Shown here in pieces: positions 33,980 to 43,904 of a stretch of 64,000 bases of DNA; the first letter of the stretch is position 1, and each line of letters opens with the position of its first letter. Under the pieces are notes generated by a model. The model did not search any database. It saw nothing but the letters and a program-made list of their open reading frames with translations, and was not told where the DNA came from. Source of the stretch: Gari tellinella (Eukaryota > Mollusca > Bivalvia > Cardiida > Psammobiidae); contig OV277864.1 in the NCBI GenBank assembly GCA_922989275.2, forward strand, positions 52,885,550 to 52,949,549, written 5' to 3'. A program made the position numbers and the translations under genes.

Positions 33980-34216
33980 CCTTAATCCTTCCATTTTCAA
34001 ATTATTCGGGCGATTTTTACCATTTTACCGTTTTATTGTCGTCTGGTTCATTAATGTTTTCTGCTGGACACGTTTAAAAGTTAGATTTAAGATTGTATGA
34101 CTTGATATAATTATATCGATAAGAGTGACAAACAATTGGGTTACGCGGCGTCTGATCAGGACCCAAACTGTTTGCAAACGCGCTTTAAAGCGTCATTGAG
34201 ATTGAAAGGGTTAAAT
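33980..34216 (-). mobile_element. HP-E MITE in intron e-f, decayed
   Basis: On the - strand: TTAACCCTTTCAATCTCAAT, GACGCTTTAAAGCGCGTTTG, a half core (CAAACAGTTTGGGTCCTGAT, CAGACGCCGCGTAACCC) and the HP-E right arm (GACGACAATAAAACGG). The intron is only 638 bp. Confidence 0.65.
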
Positions 34217-34534
34217 ACATTCAACGATATGTTTCTCTAGATAAAATTAAAGTGAAGTTTGAATATGGGCCACCTACGGTCAAAAACGAGGTTACTAGAT
34301 TAAATCATGTTTTTTATGTTAACACTGTAGCAACAACATTTTGCCTTTTAACTTAAAGGAATTAGTTTGTGTGTTGCCCTGGATGAAATCTAACACCCCC
34401 CTTCCTTTGCATTGCTGTTGTGCTCATAGTAAGCGTTTTACATGGTGGACTCAGGTGATCGTTGTCATAGCCATATTGGCACTCTTGTTTGAAAACCGAC
34501 TTAACACAAGCTAAGCTTATGTTTATTTGTGCAG

Positions 34535-34702
34535 AATGGGAGCCCACCACAACGTATACGCCTACGACGACAACTGGAAATACACACTACGTGGATCATG
34601 AGCAATATTCTGGCCAAGACGAAAGCTTAGAGGAAACATATCGACCCCTGGGCCGAAACAATAACAAATTCCATACAGGCGATTTTAGAACAGAGCCTGA
34701 TA
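34535..34702 (+). CDS. Exon f, lachesin/IgLON-like protein: Thr-rich stalk
   Basis: Acceptor TTTATTTGTGCAG|AA, donor CTGATA|GTAAGT; phase 1 in and out. The first residues EWEP follow domain 3 as in lachesins (..LYE.). Then comes TTTYTPTTTTGNTHY, a short Thr/Pro mucin-like run likely to be O-glycosylated, and a polar, flexible segment DHEQYSGQDESLEETYRPLG, RNNNKFHTGDFRTEPDS. It contains no Cys and acts as the spacer between the Ig domains and the membrane anchor. The stalk is poorly conserved in the family, so its support is the frame and splice sites. Confidence 0.85.
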
Positions 34703-34888
34703 GTAAGTTACTGTTTATCGTGCCATTATAAACATCGTTGTGTAACCCAATGTTCTATCCACCGTGTAGGTTGTTTAGAGAAAATCAACTTCAAAGTGTT
34801 TGGCGCAATAAGCGGCATTCTTGTCATGGAATTTGAAAATGCTATATAAAGTATTGGATATAGATCATTGTAAGACCCAACGGATAGT

Positions 34889-35140
34889 TTAACCCTTTCC
34901 CCCATAGCAGCGACTTTTAGCGTATTTTATTTATTCCTCCGCTGAAGAAAATAGCTCCAGTTTATACCCTCATGAGCAATTACCATTACAAATATTTCAT
35001 ATAGCCTTGCAGATTTTAGCTTAAAGCAGGCTGAAAGTAAAGCAGAATGTGCCTTAAGGCACATTCTGCTTTACTTTCAACCTGCTTTAAGTGGTCACCT
35101 GTCTTCAAAACTAGAAACAGGCTATGGGGTAAAGGGTTAA
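34889..35140 (-). mobile_element. HP-C MITE, reversed, in intron f-g
   Basis: TTAACCCTTTCCCCC to ATGGGGTAAAGGGTTAA with TTAA flanks. Hairpin at about 35021-35090, centre CTTAAG. Confidence 0.85.
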
Positions 35141-35345
35141 AATGAAGGTAGTATATTATAGTACTGGCGATAACTTCAAATAGAAATCTTAGATAATCAT
35201 ATCGTTTGCACCAGGAGATATCCCTTGACATTAGAATTCCATTAGTATATATAACTTTTCTTCTTACAAAATGGACATAGAACGTTGTAAGATTAACACG
35301 ACGATATTTTGAATACATTTGACCAGGTTTCAAACTGAAATCTGT

Positions 35346-35676
35346 AATAAAAGTGTTCCTTCTCTACAACGGCCCTCAGAACAACGATTCCCTATTTACA
35401 ATGACCCTTGCCACTGTACCCCAAACAAGCCAATTATATGTCTAACACTTCTGCAATATCGTCTGCTTAAATTTGTTTGCTGCTGATTTCCCAAAGTCAC
35501 ACATTGGACATTTTGACAGAACAAAATAAATAATGACGAGTTACGTTACGCGGCATCTGATCTCGATTCAAGCTGTTTGCAATTGTACGCCAATTTCCCT
35601 CCCTATAAAAATCCCTTCGAACAACGCGCGAACATTTTGTCTCCCATTGGATGCCGTTGTAGAGAAGGGGCGCTGT
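35346..35676 (-). mobile_element. HP-B MITE, half core
   Basis: TGTTCCTTCTCTACAACGGC at the left and TTGTAGAGAAGGGGCGCTGT at the right. Only the right half of the core (CGGCATCTGATCTCGATTCA, AGCTGTTTGC) remains. Confidence 0.65.
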
Positions 35677-35897
35677 CGCATCTCCTCTAATGAATTCGTA
35701 ACTCGGAAAATATATCTATAAATAAAAGTATATTGAATTAGTTCAATACATGTAGTAAAATATGTATCTAGTACATAAAGAGTCCTCGTTAGTTTAAGAA
35801 GAACCTAACCATATTTCGAAGTTAAAAACGTTGCTATGCAAAGTTGGATTCAAGAGATTTCGAATATCAAAATTTTACTTACGAGATACATAAGTTT

Positions 35898-36480
35898 GAC
35901 GACTTTTGCTCAGTCCATTGAGGGACTTCCCCCACATTGTCTCGATAGTGTCAGAATTTAACTGTAAAAGCATGCATCACAACCAGTTCACAGGGCTGCC
36001 ATAAGTTAACATGAAAAATCCTAAGATTTCCAAATTTGCATTTTTCAAGTGCGAATTTACGAATCGTACCTTTACCCCATAGCCTTTTCTTGTTTTGTTG
36101 ACATGCGACTACTTAAAGCAGGTTGTAAGTAAAGCAGAATGCGCCTTATGGCGCATTCTGCTTTACTTTCAGCCTGCTTTAAGCTACCATGAACTCGGAA
36201 AAAATCCGGAGATTTAGGAAAAATCCGAAGAAATGGAAGCACTGAGTTTATCTGTTGAAGCCCAGATTAAACTCATGCTCTAGTGATTTTCAATGGTTAT
36301 TTCTAACCAAACTATCAAATATAAAGGTCGGGTCTCACATGAGAAGCTCTAATGGTTATTTGCTACCTAGATGTCCACAAGACCCATGATTTTTGCAAGG
36401 AAATTGTCTGGCAAGGCCTTATGATCAAAAGGTCACCAGGAGATGTCTTTAAGCTTGTATTAGATAGCGATGTTTTATCA
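35898..36480 (+). repeat. Dispersed repeat shared with 59575-59912, interrupted
   Basis: CTCAGTCCATTGAGGGACTT, TCATGCTCTAGTGATTTTCA, ATGGTTATTTCTAACCAAAC, AAAGGTCGGGTCTCACATGA and AGGAGATGTCTTTAA all recur in the same order at 59575-59912. The copy here is split by the element at 35991-36244; the other copy is uninterrupted and so shows the empty site (CTCAGTTTACCTG). Confidence 0.75.
35991..36244. mobile_element. Chimeric CAGGGCTGCC element containing an HP-C hairpin
   Basis: It starts CAGGGCTGCCATAAGTTAAC and ends TGGAAGCACTG. AGTTYA stands just outside both ends. Its left third equals 7703-7790; then TTTACCCCATAGCC leads into the complete HP-C hairpin (about 36117-36184). The right arm AAATCCGGAGATTTAGG mirrors the left AAATCCTAAGATTTCC. 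Confidence 0.7.
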
Positions 36481-36682
36481 TACAGTAAATCCTCCCTTTT
36501 ACGGCCACTAAAAAGGAGACTTATTGATTCTAAAAGGTTACCGCTTAAAACAAGGTGGAAATAAAACAGAAAGCTTCTACAGGAGTTTTCTGTTTTACTT
36601 TTACCTTCTTTTAAGAAGCCACCTGTTCTAAACAATAAATAATTAAAACAATTTAGTGGTCATAAAATAGAGAGGTTCAACT
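36481..36682. mobile_element. HP-F MITE
   Basis: TACAGTAAATCCTCCCTTTT to ATAGAGAGGTTCAACTAAG. Hairpin GAAATAAAACAGAAAGCTTC, with TACAGGAGTTTTCTGTTTTA, at about 36558-36605. It touches the next HP-B element. Confidence 0.75.
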
Positions 36683-37034
36683 AAGACAGCTCTCCCTCTC
36701 TGCAACGCCCCCAACAACGATTCCCTCCTTACAACAACTCTTGTCCTTGCTTCCAAAACAAGACAATAATTTCTTACCAATTTCACTGCTGCAGTATCGT
36801 CTGCTTAAAATTGTCGTCTGCTGTTTTTTCTAAAAGTTACGTAATGGACATTTTGACATAAAAAGGCTTAATGACGAGTGACAAACAGCTTGAATCAAGA
36901 TCAGACGCCGCGTTACGCGGCGTCTGATCTTGATTCAAGCTGTTTGCTAATTCCCTCTCTTTAACGACTCTCTCGGAACAAAGAACAAAATGTTCGTCTC
37001 CCATTGGGTGCCGTTGGAGAGCGGGGGCGCTGTA
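36683..37034 (-). mobile_element. HP-B MITE abutting exon g
   Basis: CAGCTCTCCCTCTCTGCAAC at the left and TTGGAGAGCGGGGGCGCTGT at the right. The core is a perfect hairpin: 31-bp arms at 36882-36912 and 36916-36946 around TTA. The element ends 27 bp before exon g. Confidence 0.85.
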
Positions 37035-37061
37035 GTATAATGACGTTATCTTGTTTTTCAG

Positions 37062-37183
37062 GTCATGGGTCAAACAGACCGTACTATCAGCCTACGTCAA
37101 GCGGGAGCAAAAGTGGCCTTCATAGAGTTTCACCTGACTTAGTGCTATACACTATCATTATCACATACATAGGACATTTGTGA
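37062..37183 (+). CDS. Exon g, lachesin/IgLON-like protein: C-terminal GPI-signal exon with stop
   Basis: Acceptor GTTATCTTGTTTTTCAG|GT; the junction A|GT gives Ser. The peptide SHGSNRPYYQPTSSGSKSG leads into LHRVSPDLVLYTIIITYIGH and L, then TGA at 37181-37183. A small-residue cluster (SSGSKSG), a short polar spacer and a hydrophobic C-terminal tail without a cytoplasmic part are the marks of a GPI-attachment signal, as known for lachesin and IgLON proteins. A type I membrane span is less likely, because nothing follows the hydrophobic stretch. No AATAAA was seen between the stop and the HP-F element at 37408, so the 3' UTR may run into repeats. Confidence 0.88.
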
Positions 37184-37407
37184 TCTACATGTTGGAGATT
37201 ATATGTGCCAAATATTCCACACTTTGTCAAAGTGATCTTCTAGCCGAGCCCCGGACATTGGGGTTATACCCTTTCAAAGTCAGCCATACTCTAACCTATT
37301 TCGAATTTTAACTATCATTTACTGTATCTTATGCGCAAACATTCCTTGTACATATTTCTAAGAATTGTAAATATATTTGTAATGTATGTATAGTTATATC
37401 ATTCAGT
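37184..37407 (+). other. Probable 3' UTR of the Ig gene
   Basis: This is unique AT-rich sequence between the stop and the first element. No canonical poly(A) signal was found; ATTGTAAATATATTTGTAA near 37366 is the nearest AT-rich candidate region. Confidence 0.45.
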
Positions 37408-37504
37408 ACAGTAAAACTGCTCTTTTACGACCACTAAGATGAGGTAAATTGATTGCATGAGAATCAGGTGACAGCTTCAAACAAGATTAACGTAAAACAA
37501 TTAT

Positions 37505-37730
37505 CAACCCATTTACGCCAAGTGGATTCTTCCATGTTTATATATTGGATTAGTCCATTTTTATAAAAGAGATACCTGGTCAAAATTTTCATTTTCATTT
37601 TGTTTTATATTTAATTCCTATCAGAAAACAGTGTAGACTCTGATCAGACGCTGCATGGTGCGGCGTCTGATCAGAGTCTACACGGTTTGCCTATGGTCCA
37701 CAGATTGGATCGCTGGCGCAAATGGGTTAA
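37505..37730. mobile_element. HP-D MITE nested in HP-F
   Basis: CAACCCATTTACGCCAAGTG at the left and GGCGCAAATGGGTTAA at the right. K core at about 37626-37690 (GTAGACTCTGATCAGACGCT and complement). Confidence 0.8.
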
Positions 37731-37760
37731 AGGAGCTGTCTTTAAAACGTTCCCATTGCT

Positions 37761-38012
37761 TTAACCCTTTCCCTCATAGAAGCGACTTTTCGCACTTGCA
37801 TTGTATTCATCCGCTGAAGAAAATAGTTCCAATATATACCGTAATGAATATGTGTCATATTTAATACTTTCCTTATTCTAGCAGGTAATAGCTTAAAGCA
37901 GGCTGAAAGAAAAGCAGAATGCGCCATATGGCGCATTCTGCTTTACTTTCAACCTGCTTTAAGTAGTCACCTATTTTCAAAACTAGAAACAGGCTATGGG
38001 GTAAAGGGTTAA
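37761..38012 (-). mobile_element. HP-C MITE nested in HP-F
   Basis: TTAACCCTTTCCCTC to GGGGTAAAGGGTTAA, TTAA flanks. The hairpin centre reads GCGCCATATGGCGC instead of TGCCTTAAGGCA. Confidence 0.85.
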
Positions 38013-38143
38013 GCAGTCACCTGCCTTTACCATCTGAAAACGTACGCATTTTAGTGGTCGTGATAAAAAAGTTTTACTGTACCTTTTTATTATATCCTTA
38101 CCCAAGCATGAGTATGGGTTAATCTTGAAAACGGTATTTCATA

Positions 38144-38290
38144 CAGTGAAGAACATATTCCTTCCTGTTTAAATGTAAACGGAACGCAAACTCAAAATCT
38201 TTAGAAATGTTTAAGGATTTTTTGAAAACTGAATAGAAGCTTGGAGTCTAATCAGTTTTGTAAATACGAGTTTACTGCAATTTACTTGAT
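38144..38290 (+). repeat. HP-A relic
   Basis: TACAGTGAAGAACATATTCC and CCTGTTTAAATGTAAACG, followed by a core stub (GCTTGGAGTCTAATCAG). The right half is missing. Confidence 0.55.
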
Positions 38291-38541
38291 TCTACACGTG
38301 CAATAGAAAGGTTAATCTGTACATTTATGTTGAACATTTCATTTTATACAAACAAAACTAGTACGGTCGGGAGTTGAACACGTGCGAGAATTGTAAACGA
38401 AATACAAGTCAAGATTAGTAACGTTGCATACTACGTTCGGATTGCACGGCCAATTCTGAAATAAAATGGGAAATGCAAATCTCAGCGTAAAGAAACATTA
38501 AAGAAATAAATTGTGTACGCAATGATATTCAACGTTGCTTA

Positions 38542-38898
38542 AGGCCCGGTCACACCACCCGAACTTTGTTGGAGCGTTCCTTAAACAGTAGGGAGACGGG
38601 CCGAATTTCGTCCACGAACTTGCGTCTAGCGGTGCCAAACTTTGACCTGGCGTTGTTGGAGCGATGGTGAACTTTGCCGGAGCGGTAAATTACCCGTTCC
38701 CCACCGCTCGCAATATTTTGTGCAGCTCAATACTTTCGGAAGGGTAGGAGGGACCATCTGCAGTGGCCGAGCGTATACGGCGTTGCCTTAATGGGGGCCA
38801 ACTTCTGTTAAACGGCGGTGAACGGTAACGAGCGGTGATGAATTTTTTTCACCGCTAAAGGAACGCTGCAGCAAAGTTCTGGTGGTGTGATCGGGCCT
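38542..38898. mobile_element. Harbinger-like MITE (AGGCCCGGTCACACC ends)
   Basis: AGGCCCGGTCACACCACCCG at the left and GGTGGTGTGATCGGGCCT at the right are long inverted ends (about 40 bp with few mismatches, including GAACTTTG and GGAGCGTTCCTT). TTA lies on both sides (38539-38541, 38899-38901), the 3-bp TWA target of PIF/Harbinger elements. The interior is GC-richer than its surroundings. Confidence 0.75.
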
Positions 38899-38995
38899 TT
38901 AGTATTTGTTAATATGTTGGGATATTGATTGAAAACCTGTCATTTTGTAAAATATGCTTTAAAACTGATGGTTAACTGATGTTTCAAATGTTCTC

Positions 38996-39240
38996 TTAAC
39001 CCCTTTTCTCTCATTGAAGTCATAAGGCGCATTAAACAATATTGCAAACAGTTTTGATCCTGACCAGACGCCGCAGAATAAAAACTGTTTGCCGTGTGCA
39101 ATAACGTCATCTACACTTCCTTAAAATTACTTTTGAAATCGCAGCCCTAACTGTCTTAACCATTTCATGATAAAATTTATCTTGAGGTTTTTACGCCTTC
39201 ATCTGCTTCAATATTGGTGTTTCGACATTAGTGTCAATTA
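38996..39240 (+). mobile_element. HP-E MITE, decayed
   Basis: TTAACCCCTTTTCTCTCATT, half a core (GCAAACAGTTTTGATCCTGA, CCAGACGCCGCAG) joined directly to AAAAACTGTTTGCC. The right-hand arm is decayed; the end is approximate. Confidence 0.55.
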
Positions 39241-40072
39241 GTTTGATCCGCTCTGAGACGAAAAATTTCGGAATTCCATATGTTTCCAAACTGTTATAGC
39301 CTACATATCTATTATTAACTTTTTAACTCTTTTTCGTCTGCTAAAGCCCCTTCCCGCCAAAATGTCTTCTGCACTAGGAGGGTCGCTTGATATCGTCTGA
39401 TATATCTTTCAAGATAGATTTAGGGTTGTTTTGGCTGAAGAATTATCTATAGGAGTGTCAAAACGTTTGGATTCTGATCAGATGTTGAAATATAGATATA
39501 TGACAGAAAGTTGTACAAAATGATACGTGTGTAAGATTATAGTTTTGAAGCATTGTTTAGATATGGTGTGAGGCAGCCATTGTTCTATAGCATATTGTAG
39601 TTGTTCTGATAAAGAGTTAAGTCCGCTCAAAGCCATACTGTCATGCATGTAAATTCCTGAAGTTAAAAATAGTCACTTCAGTCAGATTAAAGTGAAATTA
39701 ACTGTTTAGAAATGTATACTATTGCTTGTTTTTATTGTGTTTGCTAAGGTTTAACGTCCCTTCTAGGTGCTGAAAGTGCGTCATCAAGTCATTGCTTATT
39801 CTGAGACTAAAATTTTCAAAAGTAATGTTTTTTTATTCACAACAACAGGATAAAAATCTTAATTATTACTAATATTCATAGAATCAAAACTATGATAATC
39901 GAATGAAACTTATGCAAAATGAAAAAAAAAGTGAATTATTTTTTTATGGGAAAGAAGGGTAATTCATAAAGTTTATATAAAGTAAAGATTAAACTTAAAA
40001 TGCTTCAAATCAAAGGTTATCAGTAAGATATATTCGTTATGTCGTGCTTATTGTACCTACTATGGAATATAG
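39241..40072. other. Intergenic, nothing recognised
   Basis: AT-rich, no exon or named repeat recognised. Confidence 0.4.
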
Positions 40073-40190
40073 TAGAACCCCTCCAAACCGGAACCTCTAA
40101 ATACCGGAATTCTCTCGAAACCGGACATAAGCTTTGGTCCCGTTTCCAACCCTTCCCATTACACTATAAATACTGTATACAGTGCCATGA
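40073..40190 (+). repeat. HP-I half element
   Basis: GAACCCCTCCAAACCGGAAC, TCTCGAAACCGGACATAAGC and GTCCCGTTTCCAACCCTTCC match the HP-I right end at 14513-14622, reversed. Confidence 0.65.
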
Positions 40191-40499
40191 AAAGTTAATA
40201 TAGGATGAGGATTGTATATTCCATATTAGGTACAATAAGCACGGCATAACTATTAATACATCATGCGGAATAAACTAACTCGAAGTTGATATTATGAATC
40301 TGTTCCCCGACGGTATGTCTGTTTATACGTGATATTGTTTTTCATGTAAATTTCTAACTTGTATGCATTATATTTGTTCTATGTTTATTAAAAAAAATGT
40401 TACGTTAAATGTATCCATTGTCAGGTGTCATAATGGACGCATGCTTATACATGTACAAAGACACATTAGGGTGAAATAGCGAAAATAGCATTTTTTAAA

Positions 40500-40670
40500 A
40501 AACAATCTGACCATTCATTTCAAACTGAGGGACAAACAGCTTGGAGTCTGATCAGACACCAAGTTACAAAGCGTTTGTTCTGGCTCCAAACTGTTTGAAA
40601 TAGAAATGATAGTTTAGGGAGTTGATAGGGAAACATGTTTATCGGGAAAATTTACTTCTTCTCCACTGTA
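40500..40670 (+). mobile_element. HP-A MITE, left end lost
   Basis: K core at about 40533-40600 (CAAACAGCTTGGAGTCTGAT.., GGCTCCAAACTGTTTG) and right end CTTCTTCTCCACTGTA. Confidence 0.65.
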
Positions 40671-40959
40671 GCAAGGAATATTTAGCCATTAATTCCACTA
40701 TAATGTCTCTTAAAATGTATGTATGTTGACGGTGAGCAAATCAAGTGGCAACTTTTAGTATTTTATTTGAAATAAATAAATTGTTACTAGGTTACTTTGC
40801 TCTAGTTAGCTCTAGAACATGTTTTCAGGCGTCACTTGCATTGAACACCGAAACGATACCATGTTTGATATGTCGTAACATTTTAACTTTAAGCATGCTT
40901 GAACGTCTTAGTCATTCGAATGTATAGTGGAAATACATTCTATAACATCGACCCGTTTT

Positions 40960-41130
40960 CCCCAAGAAAAACGCATTTAAGCGCATTTAAGTATTTGTAG
41001 GAAAATAGTTCCAATTTATGAATAATGTAACAAGAAAACATTTCTGAATCTTAGCAGATGGTAGCTTAAAGCAGGCTTATAGGAAATCTGAGTCCGCATT
41101 CTGCTTTAATGTCAACCTGCATTGCCAGGG
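40960..41130 (-). repeat. HP-C relic
   Basis: GGAAAATAGTTCCAATTTAT, TCTTAGCAGATGGTAGCTTA and AAGCAGGC with a mutated hairpin (CCGCATTCTGCTTTAATGTC). Confidence 0.55.
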
Positions 41131-41437
41131 CAAACACTCGTTAACATGGCTACGTTTTAATTTATAACAATTAGCTTTGTTTCTATCTACGAGCAGTTTG
41201 GAACCTGAAAAGCAGACGTGTTAAGCATAAAACGCGTTATAAGGGACGAAATACTCGCCAACTGTAGCTCTTATAAGACGTTTCCCGTGTTATAAATATA
41301 AGGCAATCATAGCTTAATAATAAATGAGAGATTAGGTTAATGAATCCTAATCTCAAATTACAAGTCGATTCCACACTTAATGAAATAGAAAATAGGGTCA
41401 TTAGTCATTGTATCAATCATGACTTGTCATTAATAAC

Positions 41438-41686
41438 TACATTGGAGAAAACGTTATTATCTTCAAAAAACGCGTTAACGTTATTTTTTTTACTTCGAGT
41501 GCAAACAGTTTGGAACCAGATCAGACGCCGGGTAACCCGGCGTCTGATCAGGCCCCAAACTGAGTGTCACTCAGATTTAAATGAATAGTCAGAGCAGTCA
41601 AAATATGTACTTTTCTACATTTCACTGCAATGCGTTTACGTTTCGTTCTTGTTTAAACGTAAAAAAATAGCATATTCTCCACTGTA
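41438..41686 (-). mobile_element. HP-A MITE
   Basis: TACATTGGAGAAAACGTTAT to CATATTCTCCACTGTA. K core at 41503-41560 (GATCAGACGCCGGGTAACCC and complement). Confidence 0.75.
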
Positions 41687-41713
41687 TCTAGAAATGATAT
41701 ATTTTGAAATTGC

Positions 41714-41963
41714 TACAGTGGAGAATCTGTTATTCTTTCCCGTTTAAACGCAAACGTACGCAAACGCAAAGCGCTAAAACGTAGAAAAGAAAAACGTTTG
41801 GACAATTCTGATAATTCATGTTTATCTTGGTGGAAAACAATTTGGAGCCTGATCAGACGCCGGGTTACCCGGCGTCTGATCTGGCTCCAAACTGTTTGTA
41901 TTGTAAATAATAGTTGTAGCGTAAACGCGTTTATTGGGAAAGAATAACACATTCTCCTCTGTA
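41714..41963 (+). mobile_element. HP-A MITE, young subgroup
   Basis: TACAGTGGAGAATCTGTTAT to ACACATTCTCCTCTGTA. It shares GAGAATCTG, CGCAAACGTACGCAAACGCA and near-identical sequence with the copies at 52655 and 53164. It lies 27 bp from the previous copy, in the opposite orientation. Confidence 0.8.
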
Positions 41964-42904
41964 ATATATTGACTATTTAGATGCTATATGGTGTTTGTCG
42001 CTGATGAATTGTAAGGTTCAATTATGAACTATTCAAACTTTGAAATATCCAATGAAATTGGTTGTTATTTGAATTATACCGACATTGAACGTATCACAAA
42101 GTTTTGTTTATGTATAGATAAGAGGAATAAAATACAAGAAGTTATCCGTTGTGAAGACACGAAGAAGCACGCCTAGGTACTTTATTAATTGATTTATATT
42201 TTTACTAATTTGATCACGAAATATATAATGATTTGAATTTTATGTAAAGTTCGTGTCGTGAAACAAAACAATTACATTGAAAATAAAAAAAATACAATAT
42301 GTTTTCCTATTCATTTAACAGTATCTCATAAGTTCGCATTTTTACACCTTTATTCCTCCACTAATTACAATATCCCCTCTTTATACATTCATTAATATGA
42401 ACCATAAAAACTATTGTATACCTCCTAGAAAATCCTAGCTTAAAGCTGGCAGGAATCAAAGAGTAATACGTACTGTGGCACAGTATGCCTTAGTTTCAAC
42501 CTGCTTTAAGTGATAATCTGTATTTAAAACTAGAATAAGGATAAAGGGTAAACGGTTAGAAATATTCCCAATCTTAAAAATATCAAAATGATTTATAACA
42601 ATGTGTTGTCAAAGTAATGTCATTGAAAACTGATGTCAAAATATCAGAAGCACACAAAATATATAGTTAAGAATACAGATTTGCAGTAACTACTGTGTCT
42701 ATATGTAAAAACTTGCCAATTATCAGTACAGTGACAATTCGACCTTTAAAAGTAATTTTAACTGATTTAAAACTTTGGCGAAATTATTAAGTAACCTTTT
42801 TGGTTTTCTAAACTTTACCAAACGTTAGAAACGGTAAATAGTTAGCCGTGTCAAGAGATACAATCTCACTATTACATGTAAGATCATTACATTGTATTAA
42901 TCGT
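41964..42904. other. Intergenic with an HP-C relic
   Basis: 42330-42560 is a decayed reversed HP-C (TTATTCCTCCACTAATTACA, AGCTTAAAGCTGGCAGG, CAACCTGCTTTAAGTGATAA). The rest shows nothing. Confidence 0.45.
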
Positions 42905-43185
42905 TAAGTGTTTACGACAGGTGACTGCTTAGATGTAACACCTTCACTGCCTTACCCCGAGTACGATGGCTATTTGCAAACAGTTTGGATCCGGATCAGA
43001 CGCCGCGTGACGCGGCGTCTAATCAGGATCCAAACTGTTTGACACTCATTTCAATATTTATTAAATCAAAATACCTAAAATTTTATGAAAGAAAAGCAGA
43101 TTATAATTGTTTTAGATTGATGACGTCACGGCACTGAAGTGGTTAAAGCAATGTGACGGTAAACAAGAAAAATACTTTTTTGTTT
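42905..43185. mobile_element. HP-E MITE inside an HP-F relic
   Basis: HP-F text TTTACGACAGGTGACTGCTT is separated from AAAGCAATGTGACGGTAAAC by an HP-E copy at 42938-43145 (ACACCTTCACTGCC to GGCACTGAAGTGGTTAA). Its core at 42976-43040 is almost perfect (GATCAGACGCCGCGTGACGC and complement). Confidence 0.7.
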
Positions 43186-43453
43186 TAATTGTTTGTTTTT
43201 AATACCTTTTTTGCATAAATACTTCCAAAGGTAATACATGTATTTATGTACTTATATAGGCGCCTGATATTCATTTGCAAAACTATTGTTGTTGTCAGCC
43301 ACGTCAAGGTATATGGAATTCCGTTATAAAAAATAGTGTTAATAGTACGCGGCCATTATAAACTTGCAGCGAAATTTTGCATTTGCTTCGATATAAGGCT
43401 GTTTTGTAGCATAACTGGATTTGTACAGCCGGGAATACTTTATTAACTACCGA

Positions 43454-43704
43454 TACAGTGAATAAGTCGTTATTCTTTCTCTTTTAAATGAAAATCTCCC
43501 AAACGTAATAGATTGTAGAATGTAGAAAGTGACAGCTTTTCCCAAATTCCGACGATATATTTTATTCTGAATGGACATCAGCTTGAAGCCTGATCAAATG
43601 CCGGGAAACGCGGCCTCTGATCAGGCTCCAAACTGTTTGCAACGGAAATAATTGTTATAGTATAAATCAGTTTATTTGTGAAGAATAACGTTTTCTCCAC
43701 TGTA
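43454..43704 (+). mobile_element. HP-A MITE
   Basis: TACAGTGAATAAGTCGTTAT to ACGTTTTCTCCACTGTA. Decayed core at about 43572-43640. Confidence 0.75.
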
Positions 43705-43705
43705 C

Positions 43706-43904
43706 ACCAATATCGGTAAAATGCTTTTCTTCGTTTCAAACAGTTTGGAACTAGATCATACGCCAGCTACTTTTGCGTCTGAACATATTTCCATACTATT
43801 TTATATTGAGAGTTTCTCGATTAGGCTCCAGACTGTTTGCATTTGTAGAAATAGTTTAAGCGTAAACAATATTATCGCGAAGAAATAAGGTAATCACCAC
43901 TGTA
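43706..43904 (+). mobile_element. HP-A MITE, left end lost
   Basis: The core halves CAAACAGTTTGGAACTAGAT and GGCTCCAGACTGTTTGC are separated by about 60 bp of foreign sequence (43790-43820). Right end GTAATCACCACTGTA. It follows the previous copy in tandem. Confidence 0.6.

Larger units (their letters stand above)
37408..38081. mobile_element. HP-F MITE split by nested HP-D and HP-C
   Basis: The outer ends are TACAGTAAAACTGCTCTTTT (37408) and AAAAAAGTTTTACTGTA (to 38081), with GACCACTAAGATG and TTTTAGTGGTCGTGA inside them. An HP-D copy occupies 37505-37730 and an HP-C copy 37761-38012. Remnants of the HP-F hairpin (ACGTAAAACAATTATC, AGGAGCTGTCTTTAAAACGT) lie on either side of HP-D. Confidence 0.8.
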
